DNA of 64,000 nucleotides from Pseudomonadota bacterium (GTDB lineage Bacteria; Pseudomonadota; Gammaproteobacteria; Steroidobacterales; Steroidobacteraceae), in contig JAPLSH010000014.1 in assembly GCA_026398735.1 (NCBI GenBank), forward strand, positions 1 to 64,000, written 5' to 3'. Under the pieces are notes generated by a model that was not told where the DNA came from, made no database searches, and saw nothing but the letters and a program-made list of their open reading frames with translations. The translations under genes and the position numbers were made by a program. Positions 36,134-45,580 of this stretch are shown here, piece by piece (the first letter of the stretch is position 1; every line of letters starts with the position of its first letter).

Positions 36134-37102
36134 TCAAGCTGCTGCATCCGCTTTGGCCAGCAGGGCCTCGGCCATACGGATACTGGCCAGATCGATTAAG
36201 CGACCGTCCAGTGACACTGCGCCACGCCCCTCGCTGGCTGCTTGCTGCATCGCACTGATGATGCGCCGTGCCCGCAATATCTCGTCGGCTGTGGGTGTGA
36301 AAACCTGATTGGCGAGCGCGACCTGTGAGGGATGTATGGCCCACTTGCCTTCAAAGCCCAGCACTGCGGCGCGCTGTGCGGCCACGCGATAGCCTTCCGG
36401 ATCGCTGAAATCGCCAAACGGTCCATCGATGGGTCGCAGGCCGTGCGCACGGCAGGCTACCAATAGCCGCGTTTGGGCAGCATGCCAAGGATCGCTCCAA
36501 TGGCGTTGACGATGACCGCCAGCATCGGCATCTGTTAGCACGACCGAGTCGGGGCTGGTGCCGCCGATCACTGTAGTGCGCGCACGCGTGGACGCAGCGT
36601 AATCGGCGACTCCAAACGACAAGGCTTCCAGTCGTCGCGAGGACTGTGCGATCGCTTCAACGTTGGACAGACCCAACGCAGTTTCAATGAGTACTTCAAA
36701 CCCCAGTCGTTTATCACGACCCACCGCGGTTTCGATCTGCGTGACCAGCATGTCCAGCGCATAGACATCAGCCGCAACGCCGACCTTGGGGATCAGTAGC
36801 ATGTCCAGTCGCGGACAGCTCTCCACGACATCCACCACATCGCGGTACATGTAGTGGGTGTCCAAGCCGTTGATGCGCAGCATCAGTGTCTTGCTGCCCC
36901 AGTCGATGTCGTTGAGTGCCGCAATGACATTGCGCCGCGCTTGCGGTTTGTCATCCGGCGCAACGGCATCTTCCAGATCAAGGAACACCACGTCTGCCGC
37001 AGACGCAGCGGCTTTCTCGAACAACGCAGTGTTTGAGCCGGGCACTGCCAACTCTGAACGCTGCAGTCGGGGCCGTGCCTGAGTAATGCTGGTGAAGCTC
37101 AT
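36134..37102 (-). CDS. HpcH/HpaI-type CoA lyase (CitE / malyl-CoA lyase-like)
   Basis: A 322-residue TIM-barrel lyase of the CitE/malyl-CoA lyase family, which cleaves or forms 3-hydroxyacyl-CoA esters. Features: LAVPGSNTALFEKAAASAAD, VFLDLEDAVAPDDKPQAR, catalytic Arg in LMLRINGLDT, metal-binding Glu in EVLIETALGLSN and Asp in FGVADYAAS, then KWAIHPSQVALAN. The next gene upstream on the same strand is a 2-hydroxyacid dehydrogenase, 10 bases apart, so they form a pair that could act on malyl-, citramalyl- or related C4-C5 acids. Exact substrate unknown. Confidence 0.88.
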   Translation of the reverse strand: MSFTSITQARPRLQRSELAVPGSNTALFEKAAASAADVVFLDLEDAVAPDDKPQARRNVIAALNDIDWGSKTLMLRINGLDTHYMYRDVVDVVESCPRLDMLLIPKVGVAADVYALDMLVTQIETAVGRDKRLGFEVLIETALGLSNVEAIAQSSRRLEALSFGVADYAASTRARTTVIGGTSPDSVVLTDADAGGHRQRHWSDPWHAAQTRLLVACRAHGLRPIDGPFGDFSDPEGYRVAAQRAAVLGFEGKWAIHPSQVALANQVFTPTADEILRARRIISAMQQAASEGRGAVSLDGRLIDLASIRMAEALLAKADAAA

Positions 37103-37112
37103 GGGCGAGTCT

Positions 37113-38063
37113 TCAGGTAACCAGATGCTGTGGGTTGCCCTTCTGCCAAGCCTCGACGTTGTCGATCAGTTGGTCGGCCAGGAACTGCATTGCTTCGTTG
37201 GAGGCCCAAGCCACATGTGGCGTGAGGATGAAGTTGGGACGGCGGAGTTCGAGCAGCGGATGGCCGTTACGCGGTGGTTCACTGGTTAGAACGTCAAAGC
37301 CCGCACCGGCAATCAATCCTTCATCCAAGGCCTGAATCAGCGCGGCTTCATCCACCAGACCGCCGCGGGCGGTGTTGATCAGCAGCGCGCTGCGCTTCAT
37401 GCGCCGCAGTTGCTCGATACCGATGAGGTTGCGGGTCGCTGGCGTTAGAGGGCAATGCAGAGACAGTACATCGGACTCGGCCAGCACTTGTTCGAAGGGT
37501 GTGAACTCGACACCCGGCACCTTGGGCGGCGCATGGTCGGCAAACAGCACGCGCATACCAAAGGCGCGACCGATGGCCGCAGTGGCTTGACCGATAGCCC
37601 CTTCGCCGATGATGCCCAGCGTGCTGCCGCTGAGATCGGCAATATCGTGGGTGAAGAAACAGAAGTTAGTGGCCTTTTGCCACAGACCGGCTTCCACGTC
37701 CTGACGATAGGCCAGAATGTTGCGCCGCAGTGCCAGGATCAGCGCGAAACTGTGCTCAGGGACAGTGTGGATGGCGTAGTTGCGGATGTTGGCTACTGCG
37801 ATGCCCAGTTGCCGGCAGGCAGTGATATCCACGCAGTCGTAGCCGGTGGCAGCGACGCCGATCATGCGCAGATCCGGCAGCTGCGCCAGCACTTCGGCCC
37901 GCAACTGTGTCTTGTTGATCAGCACCACGCTGGCCCCTTGCAGGCGTTCCACTACCTGATCAGCGGTCGTCGAGGCGTATTCGGCCCACTCATGGGCGAA
38001 ACCGGGTCGCCGTACGTTGGCTTTGATGGAATCGCGCTCCAGGAAAACGACTTTGTGCGACAT
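37113..38063 (-). CDS. D-2-hydroxyacid dehydrogenase
   Basis: A 316-residue NAD-dependent dehydrogenase of the glycerate/hydroxypyruvate reductase type. The Rossmann loop is TLGIIGEGAIGQATAAIGRA. Catalytic residues are Arg in NTARGGLVDE, Glu in the helix that follows and His in LTPHVAWAS. The N-terminal substrate-binding half shows GVAATGYDCVDITAC. It precedes the CitE-like lyase by 10 bases in a probable two-gene operon and is divergent from the SOUL gene. Substrate is not determinable from sequence alone. Confidence 0.9.
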   Translation of the reverse strand: MSHKVVFLERDSIKANVRRPGFAHEWAEYASTTADQVVERLQGASVVLINKTQLRAEVLAQLPDLRMIGVAATGYDCVDITACRQLGIAVANIRNYAIHTVPEHSFALILALRRNILAYRQDVEAGLWQKATNFCFFTHDIADLSGSTLGIIGEGAIGQATAAIGRAFGMRVLFADHAPPKVPGVEFTPFEQVLAESDVLSLHCPLTPATRNLIGIEQLRRMKRSALLINTARGGLVDEAALIQALDEGLIAGAGFDVLTSEPPRNGHPLLELRRPNFILTPHVAWASNEAMQFLADQLIDNVEAWQKGNPQHLVT

Positions 38064-38200
38064 CTGCGGGTGACCTCAGGAAACAGTGCAAAGTCTGAAG
38101 GGTAGACCACCTTGGCCTCTGCTGACAGCCGGAGCGTCATCGCGCCGTGGCATAGTTGACCCTGCAGCGTGTGGCCCTACGGCCACCGTCAGGAGGATTT

Positions 38201-38779
38201 ATGGCTCGTTGGGTGCGCAGTCTGTGGATGGTGGTGGCTTTGGCCGGTTTCGGGAGTAGTGCTATGGCAGTCGAAGAGGCGGCCTACACGGTCGTGCGCG
38301 CGGATGGCGCTTATGAGCTGCGCGACTATGCGCCGCAGGTGTTGGCAGAGACGGTGGTGGAGGGAGACTTGGATGCAGCCGGCAGCGCCGCCTTCAGCCC
38401 TCTGTTTGGCTACATCAGCGGCAAGAACGCCTCACGCAGCAAGTTCGAGATGACTGCGCCGGTGGCACAGCGTCCAGCCGCTGGTAAAGACCGCTGGGCA
38501 GTGAGCTTTCTCATGCCGGCAGGCAACGCACTGGAAAAGATGCCCATAGCCAGTGATTCACGCGTGCAGTTGCGCCAAGTGCCGGCCCAGCGCATGGCCG
38601 CGCTGCGCTATTCGGGAACGTGGAGCCTGAAGAACTATCAGCAGCACAAGCAGCAATTGGATGCCTGGATTGTGGCGCAAGGCTTGAAGCCAGCAGGAGA
38701 GGCAGTGTGGGCTCGATATAACGCACCCTTTACGCCGTGGTTCATGCGGCGCAACGAAATTCTCGTGCCGGTGACCTGA
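38201..38779 (+). CDS. SOUL haem-binding family protein, exported
   Basis: A 192-residue SOUL/HBP-family protein. ATG 38201 follows AGGAGGATTT, a near-perfect ribosome-binding site, so the longer frame from 38156 is rejected. A signal peptide ends near SSAMAVEEA. The family core is YELRDYAPQVLAETVV, LFGYISGKN, FEMTAPVAQRP, WAVSFLMPAG and the C-terminal ARYNAPFTPWFMRRNEIL. Bacterial members are periplasmic proteins of uncertain function, with haem binding shown only for some relatives. It begins a closely spaced gene chain. Confidence 0.92.
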   Translation: MARWVRSLWMVVALAGFGSSAMAVEEAAYTVVRADGAYELRDYAPQVLAETVVEGDLDAAGSAAFSPLFGYISGKNASRSKFEMTAPVAQRPAAGKDRWAVSFLMPAGNALEKMPIASDSRVQLRQVPAQRMAALRYSGTWSLKNYQQHKQQLDAWIVAQGLKPAGEAVWARYNAPFTPWFMRRNEILVPVT

Positions 38780-38781
38780 CG

Positions 38782-39732
38782 ATGATCGAGAGCGGCTTGA
38801 TGCGCGCTTATCGCAGCGCGATTTTGAGTGGGCTGTTGATGCTGAGCACTGCCAGCGCGGCCGACTATGACCCACCGGTAGGCTTCAATGGCCATGCGTG
38901 GGGTGAGCCTTTGTCTGCGTCACCAGCACTGGTGTTGTGGCAGGCCAATAAGGCCACTGGTTACGCCGGTAAAGTTACCGAGTTTCAGATGCGCTGCACG
39001 CCAGAGGGCAACAGCTGCAACTATCTGCAAGCCGAGATGGTGCAGCGCGTGGAGGGCGCAGGCTCCTATGCACTGGCGGAGTACTACCTGCGCAGCGATA
39101 CCAACCCTTGGCAGGGCGCAGGCGTTGGTCTGATCGGCGTGACCTATATGTATTGTGCTAGCGGTGTGGGCAATCATCTGCCTGCACCGCTGCGTAAAAA
39201 TCTGGGGTTGTGCGGCGCCCGCGCGTACTTCACCAGCGACACAGATGAGCTCAAAGCTCAGTTGGGTCCTGATCATCAGTCCAACCTCGATCGACTGTTG
39301 CGCAAGCTGGTGGCAGAGCACGGCATGCCGCCCGGCTACAAACCGCGCGGCAGTATCACCATTGATGCACTGGAGCCTGACGGCGCAGCTTTGCCAGCGG
39401 CTGCGGGCGGCGAACAACTGCGCGCTTGGCGTTGGTGTGGCCTCAAGGAAGCTGGTAGCAGTCTTACGCCACCGTGTCCGGCCACGCTGACGCTGGTGTT
39501 TGATGGCAGCAAGGGCACCGGCATGCTGCTGTATGCCACGCCGCCGATGTATGCCTATGCCTGGGCCAGACACGAGATGGGCGACGCGGAAAACGAATTG
39601 TTTGTGTTGTTGTCGGGCCAGATCAAGGCGCCTGTGAAGCGCGACAAAATTCGTCAGTGCACGGGATCGCGCAACTGCGGGACCAGTAATACCGGTCTGT
39701 CTGCGAAGAGCCTGGCCGAGTTTCAACCCTGA
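38782..39732 (+). CDS. Exported protein of unknown function
   Basis: A 316-residue exported protein I cannot name. ATG 38782 or, more plausibly, ATG 38800 (GAGAG upstream, better signal peptide AYRSAILSGLLMLSTASAAD). Recognisable features are VGFNGHAWGE at the mature start and eight cysteines, most paired by context (RCTPEGNSCNYL, YCASGVG, LGLCGA, RWCGLKE, PPCPATL, QCTGSRNCG), which suggests a disulphide-rich periplasmic protein. It follows the SOUL gene after two bases. Confidence 0.75.
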   Translation: MIESGLMRAYRSAILSGLLMLSTASAADYDPPVGFNGHAWGEPLSASPALVLWQANKATGYAGKVTEFQMRCTPEGNSCNYLQAEMVQRVEGAGSYALAEYYLRSDTNPWQGAGVGLIGVTYMYCASGVGNHLPAPLRKNLGLCGARAYFTSDTDELKAQLGPDHQSNLDRLLRKLVAEHGMPPGYKPRGSITIDALEPDGAALPAAAGGEQLRAWRWCGLKEAGSSLTPPCPATLTLVFDGSKGTGMLLYATPPMYAYAWARHEMGDAENELFVLLSGQIKAPVKRDKIRQCTGSRNCGTSNTGLSAKSLAEFQP

Positions 39733-39740
39733 GGGTCGTC

Positions 39741-40421
39741 ATGTATCGACTGTGGATCGCCAACAAGAACTATTCGTCCTGGTCGTTGCGGCCGTGGCTG
39801 ATGATGCGCGCGCTCGACATACCGTTCGAAGAAGTGCTGCTTCCCTTCGGTCACACAGTCGAAGGGAAAAGCTTGGCGCAGCTGTCACCCAGTGCTCGTG
39901 TGCCATTTTTGGAACATGAAGGTTTGCAGATCTGGGACTCGCTGGCCATTGTCGAATATCTGGCTGAACGGCATCCGCAGGTATGGCCGCATGCATCGCC
40001 GGCCAGGGCCTATGCGCGCAGCGCCGCGGCCGAAATGCATTCGGGTTTTGCTGCACTGCGCAACGTGTGTGGGATGAACTGCGGCGTACGTGTGCAATTG
40101 CATGAGGTATCGGCAGCCCTGCATGCAGACATGGAGCGCCTCGACCGCTTGTGGCAGGACGGCCTGTCGCGTCATGGCGGACCGTGGCTGGCTGGACGCA
40201 GGTATAGCGCTGTAGACGCATTCTTCGCGCCGGTCGCATTTCGCATGCAAACCTATGGCTTGCCGTTTGCCGCCACATCGCAGGCCTATCTACGGCGGCT
40301 GCTCGACTTGCCGGCCATGCAGGCCTGGTATTCGGCAGGCCTTGCCGAGACTTGGCGCGATGCGGCACACGAGCAAGAGCTACAGGCTGTCGGCACCATC
40401 ACCCAGGATCTGCGCGCATGA
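39741..40421 (+). CDS. Glutathione S-transferase family protein
   Basis: A 226-residue cytoplasmic glutathione transferase. The N-terminal thioredoxin-fold domain shows YRLWIANKNYSSWSLRPWLM with the active-site Ser region, ARVPFLEHEGLQIWDSLAIV (the cis-Pro and ES/DS glutathione motifs) and YLAERHP. The helical C-terminal domain ends near QELQAVG. The SSWS-type start groups it with GSTs often annotated near maleylacetoacetate isomerases, but no substrate can be assigned. Its stop overlaps the methyltransferase start (ATGA). Confidence 0.92.
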   Translation: MYRLWIANKNYSSWSLRPWLMMRALDIPFEEVLLPFGHTVEGKSLAQLSPSARVPFLEHEGLQIWDSLAIVEYLAERHPQVWPHASPARAYARSAAAEMHSGFAALRNVCGMNCGVRVQLHEVSAALHADMERLDRLWQDGLSRHGGPWLAGRRYSAVDAFFAPVAFRMQTYGLPFAATSQAYLRRLLDLPAMQAWYSAGLAETWRDAAHEQELQAVGTITQDLRA

Positions 40422-41263
40422 GCGAACCGCTAAGAACGGATGATTGGGCCGGTGAGATGGGCCAACGCTGGTTGGCCAACCTCGATCGCTTTGAATCGAT
40501 GATGGAGCCGGTGGGCGATGCATTGCTGGCCCATGCGAAGTTCGAGCCCGGACAGCGGGTGCTCGATATTGGTTGTGGTGGTGGAGGCACCACGTTGGCC
40601 ATTGCAGGCGCGGTGGCGCCCGCTGGACATGTGCTGGGCCTGGATGTGTCGCCTGTGTTGGTGGCTGAGGCGCGACGCCGTACCCGTGCGTTGGCGGCGC
40701 AAGGCCTCGACTATGTGCTTGCTGATGCGTCTTGCGATACGCCTCAAGGTGCGCCGTTTGACCGGTTGTTCTCGCGCTTTGGCGTGATGTTCTTTCCCGA
40801 TCCTCCCAAAGCATTTGCACATCTGGCAACACTGCTCAAAGCGGGTGGGCGATTTGATTTTGCTTGTTGGACACCGCTGTCCGAGAACCCGTGGATGGGT
40901 GCACTGGCCGAGGTGGTGCGCGCTCATATCGAATTGCCTGTGCCGCCGCCTGGTGCGCCGGGTCCGTTCTCGTTGGCTGACGAGACACTGCTGCGTCAGT
41001 TGCTGCAAGACAGTGGCTATAGCCAAGTCAGTTGCCGGCGTTGGCAGGGGCCACAATGGCTAGGCGGTAAAGGCGCTAGCGTGCACCAAGCTGCCGAATT
41101 CGCGCTGCAGTCGATGTCTTTCGGACGTGTGGTAGAGGCATTGGAACCGACGCTACGCGAGCGTGTTGAAGCGGACATTGTTGCTTTCCTTGCGCGACAC
41201 CATACGCCAGAGGGTATTGCCTTGGATGCGGCAGCTTGGCTGGTCACCGCATATCGCACATGA
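40418..41263 (+). CDS. SAM-dependent methyltransferase (class I)
   Basis: A 281-residue methyltransferase. ATG 40418 overlaps the GST stop (ATGA), so I reject the longer frame from 40352. Motif I is VLDIGCGGGGTTLAIAGAVA, followed by GLDVSPVLVAEARRR and the motif IV region FDRLFSRFGVMFF. Its pattern fits small-molecule methylases of the UbiE/arsenite-type neighbourhood, not a defined subfamily. Its stop overlaps the porin start (ATGA). Coupling to GST and a porin suggests handling of a xenobiotic or exported metabolite. Confidence 0.88.
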   Translation: MSEPLRTDDWAGEMGQRWLANLDRFESMMEPVGDALLAHAKFEPGQRVLDIGCGGGGTTLAIAGAVAPAGHVLGLDVSPVLVAEARRRTRALAAQGLDYVLADASCDTPQGAPFDRLFSRFGVMFFPDPPKAFAHLATLLKAGGRFDFACWTPLSENPWMGALAEVVRAHIELPVPPPGAPGPFSLADETLLRQLLQDSGYSQVSCRRWQGPQWLGGKGASVHQAAEFALQSMSFGRVVEALEPTLRERVEADIVAFLARHHTPEGIALDAAAWLVTAYRT

Positions 41264-42594
41264 GAGTTGCTATAGGGCTCTTAGGGTTGCTGGCTTGCGC
41301 CGCAGCGCTGCCAGTCTGTTCTGCAGAGGGTTGGCAGTTCTCCGGTGCGATGCGTCTGCGCTACGAGGCCATCAGCGATCAGCCGCGTCTGGCCTATAAC
41401 GAAGACGATCAGGTGCTGCTGGCGCGTACTTCAGTACAAGCGCGGTACACACAGGGGCGCTGGCGCTGGGTTGTAGACCTGCAAGACAGTCGTACCTGGA
41501 TGGCCGATGCCGGCACGCCGCTGTCGACCAACGAGGTTAACCCCATCGATCTGACCCAAGCTTATGTGGTGGGGGACTTCGCTGGCAGCTTGGGCGAGGG
41601 CAGCTTGTTGTCGGTGCAGGCTGGCAGATTTTCGATGTCGCTGGGTTCGCGTCGCTTGGCTGCTTCGGAGGACTATCGCAACACCACCAACTCGATGACC
41701 GGGTTCAAAGCGGATTGGCAGCTTCGCAGCGGCACTGGCGGCACTGCATTTTTGGCCTTCCCGGTGCCGCGATTGCCCGATACGCCTGCAGACTTGCTGC
41801 GTAACGAGGTGGTTGTCGATCATGAGCGCCTCGACACGCTGTGGTATGGCGCACAGTGGCGATCCGCGATGCACTCCAAGTTCGGTGCAGTGGAAGTGTT
41901 GGCAGTAGGTCTGCGGGATCGTGACGCGCCCGGCCGTCCAACCCGTGACCGCGATTTGCGTACAGTGGATGTGCGCCTGATCCGTGAGCCTGCTGCTGGA
42001 AAGTGGGACTGGGACCTGGAAGGTGCGCTGCAGTGGGGGCATGCCAGCATCAGCACAGCGGCCACCGCAGCTCCCCGCGAGGTAGCAGCCAATTACCTGC
42101 ATCTGCGCGCGGGCTATCAATGGAATATGGCGTGGAAGCCGCGTCTGGCACTGGACTATGACTGGGCCAGTGGTGATGGCAGTGGTACGGTCAATCATCG
42201 CTTTGACACGTTATATGGCGGACGGCGCGGTGACTTTGCGCCGTCGGGTTTGTATGCGCTGGTCGGGCGCGCCAACATCAGTTCGCCGGGCTTACGCGTA
42301 GAGCTGACACCTAATGCTCGTCTTGATTGGATGGCGACGCTGCGCGGGTTATGGCTTGCGTCGCCCAGCGATGTGTTCTCTACCAGCACCATCAAAGACC
42401 CATCGGGCGCAGCAGGGCGTTATGCCGGCACCCAATGGGATACACGCTTGCGGTGGTGGGTGGTGCCCAAGCGTGTGCAGTTGGAAGTCAATGCGGTGCT
42501 ACTGCAGCATGGACGCTTCTTACAAGAAGCACCGGCTGCGCGTCGCCAGTCTGCGACGCGCTTTGTTGCCGTCAGCGTGATGACCAGTTTCTAG
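41260..42594 (+). CDS. Outer-membrane porin, alginate-export (AlgE-like) type
   Basis: A 444-residue outer-membrane beta-barrel. ATG 41260 overlaps the methyltransferase stop. A signal peptide (VAIGLLGLLACAAALPVCSA) precedes a barrel of alternating polar/hydrophobic strands, with WQFSGAMRLRYEAISDQPRL, TSVQARYTQGRWRWVVDLQD and VQAGRFSMSLGSRRL typical of the alginate-export domain family. The terminal strand ends in Phe (VSVMTSF). Members transport varied anionic solutes and not only alginate. It converges on the beta-helix protein gene, four bases apart. Confidence 0.88.
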   Translation: MRVAIGLLGLLACAAALPVCSAEGWQFSGAMRLRYEAISDQPRLAYNEDDQVLLARTSVQARYTQGRWRWVVDLQDSRTWMADAGTPLSTNEVNPIDLTQAYVVGDFAGSLGEGSLLSVQAGRFSMSLGSRRLAASEDYRNTTNSMTGFKADWQLRSGTGGTAFLAFPVPRLPDTPADLLRNEVVVDHERLDTLWYGAQWRSAMHSKFGAVEVLAVGLRDRDAPGRPTRDRDLRTVDVRLIREPAAGKWDWDLEGALQWGHASISTAATAAPREVAANYLHLRAGYQWNMAWKPRLALDYDWASGDGSGTVNHRFDTLYGGRRGDFAPSGLYALVGRANISSPGLRVELTPNARLDWMATLRGLWLASPSDVFSTSTIKDPSGAAGRYAGTQWDTRLRWWVVPKRVQLEVNAVLLQHGRFLQEAPAARRQSATRFVAVSVMTSF

Positions 42595-42598
42595 CGGC

Positions 42599-44602
42599 TC
42601 AGCGAGGCCGCGGACCGTAATGCGGCAGCGGCGCGCCATATTCATAGGCACCTAAGTCTGGTGCCTTGCCCAAGAAACCATCGGTGATGTTGGGCAGTAG
42701 CGTGCCGGCATCGATGGCGACGGCACCTTTGCGCAACTGTAGGTCTATGGTGTCGCTCTTGACCACATGAGTGACATCGCTGAAGTCGGGCATGGGCGCG
42801 TTGACAAAAATGTCGTAGTCCACCAACCGGCTGTGGCGGTCTTGTCCCGTCGCTTTTGCAAAGGCTGCCAATGTTGCAAAGCTGCGCTTTACCAGCGGTG
42901 CGGTGGTGTCCGCGGACTCGGGGCGTTTGCGCTCGTTATAGTAGTTGCGTACCTGCTCAAACGGCGGGGAGTTCCAGGCAAACGCTTCGGGCTGTCCGGG
43001 GTTGGGTCTAAAGCCGTTGTAATCCGAACTGCTGTAATTGGTGAAGCTGTCTACTGCATAGACGCGTGGCTGTGTGCCCTGACCCAAAATAAGGTTGTTG
43101 CGCAGGTGCATGTTGGACGTAGGCATTAATTGCTTGAACTCGCCTACATAGGTGTTGTTCAGATAAAAGATGCCGGCTGGCTCGGCGTGGATTTTTACCG
43201 GCCCCCACCAGTTGTTGTAGACCACGTTACGGATGAAATAGACCGGACCGCCAAAGATCGGCTGCGGGCTCATACCACCGAGGACTGCGTTGAAGCAGCG
43301 ATTGCGCAGCACCCGTACGTTGCGCGCACTGCCATCTGTTTCGATGCAGTTGTCGTGCATCACGTCGATATCGTTGTTGTAGATGTCGATAGACACCGGC
43401 AGTCGATCGGCCGGCGTATCGGGATAGTTGTCGGGCATCCCGTAGGTGGCATGGTCCAGCCCGTCATGAAAACCGCGTACGCGGTTATAAGCCAAGATGT
43501 GGCCTTGGCCATAAATGGACACGGCATAAAACGACTTCATCTTGGCCTGCTCAAGGAAGTCTGGCCGGTCGATCCAGGGCTTGACGCCATACCAAGTGGC
43601 CAGCCGGTCCAGTCGCTCGCGTCCAAGCATGTCGTTGTCGGCAATATAAAATCCGGAAGAGCCACTCCAGTCCGAGTGCACTGCAACACCGACGTCGACA
43701 AACCTTGAATGCTTGACGGTCAAGCCTTTGGCGCCGGCAATATGCTTTTGGCCTGCTTCGATAGCTGTACCGGTGTTGCGGAAGGTCACGCCCTCGAAAT
43801 AGGTGTGATCGGCTGCCATGACGTTGAAAAGCACTGTATTACCAGCACCGTCGAAAATGGCCTCGCCATCTCCGGCACCGACAATGGCAATGGGCTGTTG
43901 CGCTGTGCCTTTGACATCCAAGTAGTACGTGCCATCCCAAGGCGTGGCGCAGCAGGTCGTGTACTTGCTGTTGATCTCGTGGCTGTAGTGGTCTCGCTTA
44001 CTCAAGTAGACGCCGGCATGAATCAGCAAGGTGTCGCCCGGACGCACACGCGGCGGCGAGGCGCGGCTCCAGTCGCCGCCCAATCCGGCCACGTTGTAAG
44101 CCTCAAGCAGACCTGAATAGGCCGGCTCTAGCCGCTCACCGGTATAACCCGGGGGGTAGACGTGCAGCACCCGACCGCCAGCGGCCGGGCGTGGTTCGGC
44201 ACGGGTACGTGCAACGAGTGTGCGCACTGATTCGCCGCTAATCCCATCGGGATCGCTCAGCGTGAAGCGCACTTCATAGTTGGTGTCTTCTTGCAGGTCG
44301 AACAGGCTGCCGGAGAACAAATTCGGGGCGATGAAATCCAGTGCGTTGCGCACGAAACTCTCTTCGCGCTGCAGTCGCAGTAGATCCATGCCCTGTTTCC
44401 ACTGGCTGTCGCCTTGGCGGCGGTATTGCACTGCCACGCGGGCGTTGCGGTTGTCGTCGCCGTCTATCTGCCAGTCAAAGCCCAATGCCATGAGCGTTGG
44501 CGGCTCAACTTGCAGGGCTCCGGCGGTGATGGCATTGCCGGCGTGGGCCGTGGTCAGGCCGCCGCAGAGCAGCAGGCAGGCAGCGGTGAGCGTTGCGCGC
44601 AT
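42599..44602 (-). CDS. Exported right-handed beta-helix protein, polysaccharide-lyase-like
   Basis: A 667-residue exported protein. ATG 44602 follows AAGGAGAATTCTC, a strong site, so the longer frame to 44746 is rejected. A signal peptide (ATLTAACLLLCGGLTTAHA) precedes a fibronectin-like N-terminal part (YEVRFTLSDPDGISGESV) and a parallel beta-helix of stacked turns: AIVGAGDGEAIFDGAGN, TYFEGVTFRNTGTAI, LTVKHSRFVDVGVAV, NNDIDVMHDNCIETDGSARN. This architecture fits polysaccharide lyases or surface pectate-lyase-like proteins, but no catalytic set is certain. It lies next to an AlgE-like porin, convergent, which may be coincidental. Confidence 0.82.
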   Translation of the reverse strand: MRATLTAACLLLCGGLTTAHAGNAITAGALQVEPPTLMALGFDWQIDGDDNRNARVAVQYRRQGDSQWKQGMDLLRLQREESFVRNALDFIAPNLFSGSLFDLQEDTNYEVRFTLSDPDGISGESVRTLVARTRAEPRPAAGGRVLHVYPPGYTGERLEPAYSGLLEAYNVAGLGGDWSRASPPRVRPGDTLLIHAGVYLSKRDHYSHEINSKYTTCCATPWDGTYYLDVKGTAQQPIAIVGAGDGEAIFDGAGNTVLFNVMAADHTYFEGVTFRNTGTAIEAGQKHIAGAKGLTVKHSRFVDVGVAVHSDWSGSSGFYIADNDMLGRERLDRLATWYGVKPWIDRPDFLEQAKMKSFYAVSIYGQGHILAYNRVRGFHDGLDHATYGMPDNYPDTPADRLPVSIDIYNNDIDVMHDNCIETDGSARNVRVLRNRCFNAVLGGMSPQPIFGGPVYFIRNVVYNNWWGPVKIHAEPAGIFYLNNTYVGEFKQLMPTSNMHLRNNLILGQGTQPRVYAVDSFTNYSSSDYNGFRPNPGQPEAFAWNSPPFEQVRNYYNERKRPESADTTAPLVKRSFATLAAFAKATGQDRHSRLVDYDIFVNAPMPDFSDVTHVVKSDTIDLQLRKGAVAIDAGTLLPNITDGFLGKAPDLGAYEYGAPLPHYGPRPR

Positions 44603-44702
44603 GAGAATTCTCCTTGAACTGCGGGTTTTATACGCCCGGCGCGCGGTGCCTACCAGCGGGGCTATGCTGAGGCCGCCGCAAATCTGCAGCAGGAGGGTGC
44701 TC

Positions 44703-45572
44703 ATGGCGATCGACATCAATAAGTTCAAGGTGGCCGCAGGCACCAAGTTGGATCTGGGCCGGCGCCCGACACTGGTCGATCCGTTCTATGAGTCCGAGGA
44801 CGATGCGCGCGATCGTCTGGCATCGCAGGTGCAATTGACCAGTGAATTGCAGGACATGTTGTATGCCTCCGCGCGCTGGTCGTTACTGGTTATTTTTCAG
44901 GCGATGGATGCTGCCGGCAAAGACGGCGCCATTAAGCATGTGATGTCTGGCGTCAATCCCATGGGTTGCCAAGTCACCAGCTTCAAACAGCCCAGCAGCG
45001 ACGAGCTGGCACACGATTTTTTGTGGCGTGCCGCGGTGGCCTTGCCCCGTCGTGGCTATATCGGCCTGTTCAACCGCAGCTTTTACGAGGAAGTGCTGGT
45101 GGTGCGCGTGCATCCGGATCTGCTACAGCATCAGGGGTTGCCGCAGCCTATGCAGCATGGCAAGGCGTTTTGGGAGCAGCGCTATCAGTCCATTAAAGAT
45201 TTCGAGGCTCATCTGGAGCGAAATGGCACGCGGGTTATCAAGTTCTATCTACACGTCAGTAAGGCAGAGCAGAAAAAACGCTTTCTCGAACGCATCGACC
45301 ACCCTGAGAAGAACTGGAAATTTCAGCTCGGTGATGTCGCCGAGCGTGCGCACTGGGATGAGTATCGCGAGGCTTATGAACAGTGCCTTGAGGCCACCAG
45401 CACTGCTGATGCACCGTGGTATGTGGTGCCGGCAGATGACAAGAAGAACGCGCGATTGATCATGTCGCAGGTGATCAATCGGTCTCTGGAGTCCCTGAAG
45501 CTGGCCTATCCGGTGTTGAGCAAGAGTCGACGCGACGACCTGCAGGCGGCACGGCGCGATCTGGAGCGTTGA
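44703..45572 (+). CDS. ppk2: Polyphosphate kinase 2
   Basis: A 289-residue PPK2-family kinase using polyphosphate to phosphorylate nucleotides. ATG 44703 is preceded by CAGGAGGGTGCTC. Walker A-like GKDG in IFQAMDAAGKDGAIKHVM, the lid/Walker B region LPRRGYIGLFNRSFYEEVL, and VPADDKKNARLIMSQVIN are the family hallmarks. Length corresponds to single-domain PPK2 enzymes. Whether it prefers ADP, GDP or AMP cannot be judged here. Its promoter region lies between it and the divergent beta-helix gene. Confidence 0.93.
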   Translation: MAIDINKFKVAAGTKLDLGRRPTLVDPFYESEDDARDRLASQVQLTSELQDMLYASARWSLLVIFQAMDAAGKDGAIKHVMSGVNPMGCQVTSFKQPSSDELAHDFLWRAAVALPRRGYIGLFNRSFYEEVLVVRVHPDLLQHQGLPQPMQHGKAFWEQRYQSIKDFEAHLERNGTRVIKFYLHVSKAEQKKRFLERIDHPEKNWKFQLGDVAERAHWDEYREAYEQCLEATSTADAPWYVVPADDKKNARLIMSQVINRSLESLKLAYPVLSKSRRDDLQAARRDLER

Positions 45573-45580
45573 GCGGCGCT

